From assembly GCA_038501625.1 (NCBI GenBank), contig JAZAYU010000008.1:12984620-13048619 (forward strand): DNA of 64,000 nucleotides. Reading direction: 5' to 3'. Below are positions 55,901 to 58,900 of this stretch, piece after piece. The position numbers and the translations under genes are program-made. Positions within the stretch are counted from its first letter, which is position 1, and every line of letters starts with the position of its first letter. Source of the stretch: Corbicula japonica (lineage: Eukaryota; Mollusca; Bivalvia; Venerida; Cyrenidae). The notes under the pieces are model-generated. The model searched no databases. It was given only the letters and a program-made list of their open reading frames with translations, and had not been told where the DNA came from.

Positions 55901-58900
55901 CGCAAAATACATGTCCCGATTTTCCCGCGAAAAATACATGACCCGATTTTTCCGCGCAAATATACAACCTAATACACAACTAAAGAGATTATGCATAATT
56001 CTACGTAACGTCATGATTCCCCACACTGTACTCGACAAATAATATTTCTTACAAGACACACAATTACCAAATTTCAAATAAAAAAAGCAAAACGGCAAGA
56101 GACTGACTAATAACACCAAGATCAAAATCGTATAGGCCTTAAATTATTGTAATGGAATTAAAGACCGTATATCTAGTTTGTTTAGATGCTTGCAGAAATT
56201 TCAATTATTTTATGACACAAACTCTGACATTAAATGTAAAATAAATATTAAAACACTAACCATTGCGAACATATTCCATAATTTATAAATTACATCCTAA
56301 TTTTATCTCCAGTGTAATATTTCAGTATTGTTGCATCATCAACCAACTTAAACCAGCTAAAAAAATAACAAATGTCACGTACACACTTCTTGTAGATCAA
56401 ACAATTTCATAGCAGAGCCGACAAAACATCACAGTCTCGATACGAGCCGACATTTTTCTTTGATGTCGCATTTCATTGACAGATATTATCGCTGTTTACC
56501 TCCATAGTAAAAAAATGCAACCTCCATGAAATTAACAGGAAGGCGGATCAAAGCAAAATGTACATCAATGAACTACCGACAGGTTTTAAAACATGACTGG
56601 GAATAATTTTTTGTTTCTTTCTGAATTGTGCGGATTATGTGATTATTATAGGGACAATCGAATTTAGTAATGGATCAATGATAAAATTAAACAGTAAGTA
56701 TGCGTTCACAAGTTTGCCCCGGGCTGTTATCTGTCACTGGGAAAGGTGTTAAAACACGGTTGTTTTAGGGAAAAATGTGTGCGTCATTTGTGTACATGTT
56801 ACAATTGTGACTTCCGGTTTCGATTTTTTGCCGTTTCATGGTAAAAAATGGGGGATCCACGGTACGACCGCGTTATAATGGAGCGCGGAATTAAACGAAG
56901 CGCGTTATAAAGAGTTCGCAGTGTATTAGGTAAAAAGATGCAAACATTATTTCTGCATACCCTGACAAAGCAGTATTGCGGGGGTATTAATCACCTTCAG
57001 TGATAGCTCTAGTTTATACTTGGATTTTTTATTGTGACAAAATACCAGAGGGCATCACAAGTGTTCAACTGCACATCCATCTAGAATGATTAGATATTGA
57101 ATCTGTCTTTGACCTTTTCTAATTTATTCTTATGTTTTTATTATTCAGGTGTTTATAAACTTTGTTAAGCAACAAGCCGAGATAGTACAGGAGAGTGGAG
57201 GTGCCAGCAGTATACCTGTAAACTCTCGTAGTGTAACATCAAGGGCTCGTGCTGAGTCATCCTCTTCTGCTGCATTGGAGGAGGACTTAGATGAAGAGCT
57301 CATAAGGGAGGTAAATCTCACTGCTTCTCAACTTGAGACAGAGGATGATGTCCCCTTGTTGAGTTTTACTGGATCTGGGGTAAGTTCATTATTAAACTGT
57401 GTAGTGAACCAGTGTTGTGAAAAATGTATGCATGGTGCATGAACAGTTGGATAACCTAGAGGTACTTAGTTTTTATTGTAACCTTTTTGCCCTATTCAGT
57501 TTGCAACATCATCTTTGTTTGACTAGTGGTATATGACAATATCTGACCCAGTTATTACAAACTTCTTTAAAGTTGTGGAGTTTGTTGGTTTGAAACAACT
57601 TAAAAAGCTTGAATCTTAGCTGGTGTGGGATTTGAGATTTGAGCACATAGTATGCACATTGTTTTTAACTCGTTTCTCCATATATATTTGGATTTTAATG
57701 TGTCTGTGACCAATGTCATGTGACATAGATCTACACTCTTCTTGTTCAGAAAATAACCTAATAAATCTTAAAGCAAACAGTATTGATTCTGATCAGATGG
57801 CACAGATGTGGTGACTGATCTGGATCTACACTGTTCACCCATGGAGTAAAGGGTTACTACATGTGTCCAGATTGATTGATACTAGGGTCTTATAAAGAAT
57901 TGAAATACAGTTTTATGAGACTTGTTTGATTTGGTTAAATCAAACTTTTTACTGATTTTGTGATTTGAAATTAGCCAGATTTGGACCTTATACATTTATG
58001 TATACCACTGGTAGAACTTGCTTTGTCACTTACTCTTCAATTTCCAGGACCAGATGTCATAGAACTAAAATTTGATAACAGTCTAAATATCTAGCTTGTG
58101 ATTGACCAGTTTTGAGTTTGAGATCAATTTTAGCCAATCAACTGTCTAAGATTAAAGACTGGCTTCCTTTCTCAGTATTATTATTCTAGGCCCTTGTAGT
58201 GGAAATTAAACCCTCTCTCTAAACCCATTAACTCTTTACTCCATAGATAATGAAGAAACTGGTTTAAATCCAGATTAGAGGGCATGGATGTGCTGGCTGA
58301 TCTGGATCTACACTGGTCGCCCATGAGATAAAAAGGCGTACATGTATTTATGGAGTATAGGGTTTACTCATTTAACCCAGCTATTATTGTACTAAACGTT
58401 ACCTGTAATATGTTACACTGTCTATTACCTTAACTAGACTGTGCCACTTTAAACTATTATGTTATCACCCTTGTTACCTGATATTGTGTGCACACTCCAG
58501 GAGCACATAACTTTGTTTGTGTAAATGTGAATCATTCTTTAATTTAAGTTTGAAGTTAAATGAATTAGTACTGTTACAGAAAAAATGTGCCAATTTTCAA
58601 ATGGAAGTTCTTTTTGTTTATATCTTATTATGTTAAATTCATATTTACACATTTAGATCCTGTATCACGTACATTGCTAGTATTCTTTTTCTGAGTGCTT
58701 TCTGATTGAACATAATACTCGTGTATTCTTTGCATGAAATATTTTTGGTCAGTTGACAAGATTATTAAACTGAGATTGGAGTCCAGTCTCAAATCAAAAG
58801 CTGGTAAAGCATTTATTGGCTGATATGGAGACTAGTTAAATGGAGACTAGTCTCTATTTCAGCCAGTCAGACTTGTCTCCATTTCAGCAAATGAATACTT

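Larger units (their letters stand above)
54541..57084. mobile_element. Third copy of that repeat, split by nested insertions
   Basis: Left part GATGAGGCGATACATATGGA to GTTATGCCCCTTTTTA (54541-54714) and right part TTTATACTTGGATTTTTTAT to CACATCCATCTAG (57014-57084) join to make a shortened element. The material between is foreign. Confidence 0.75.
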
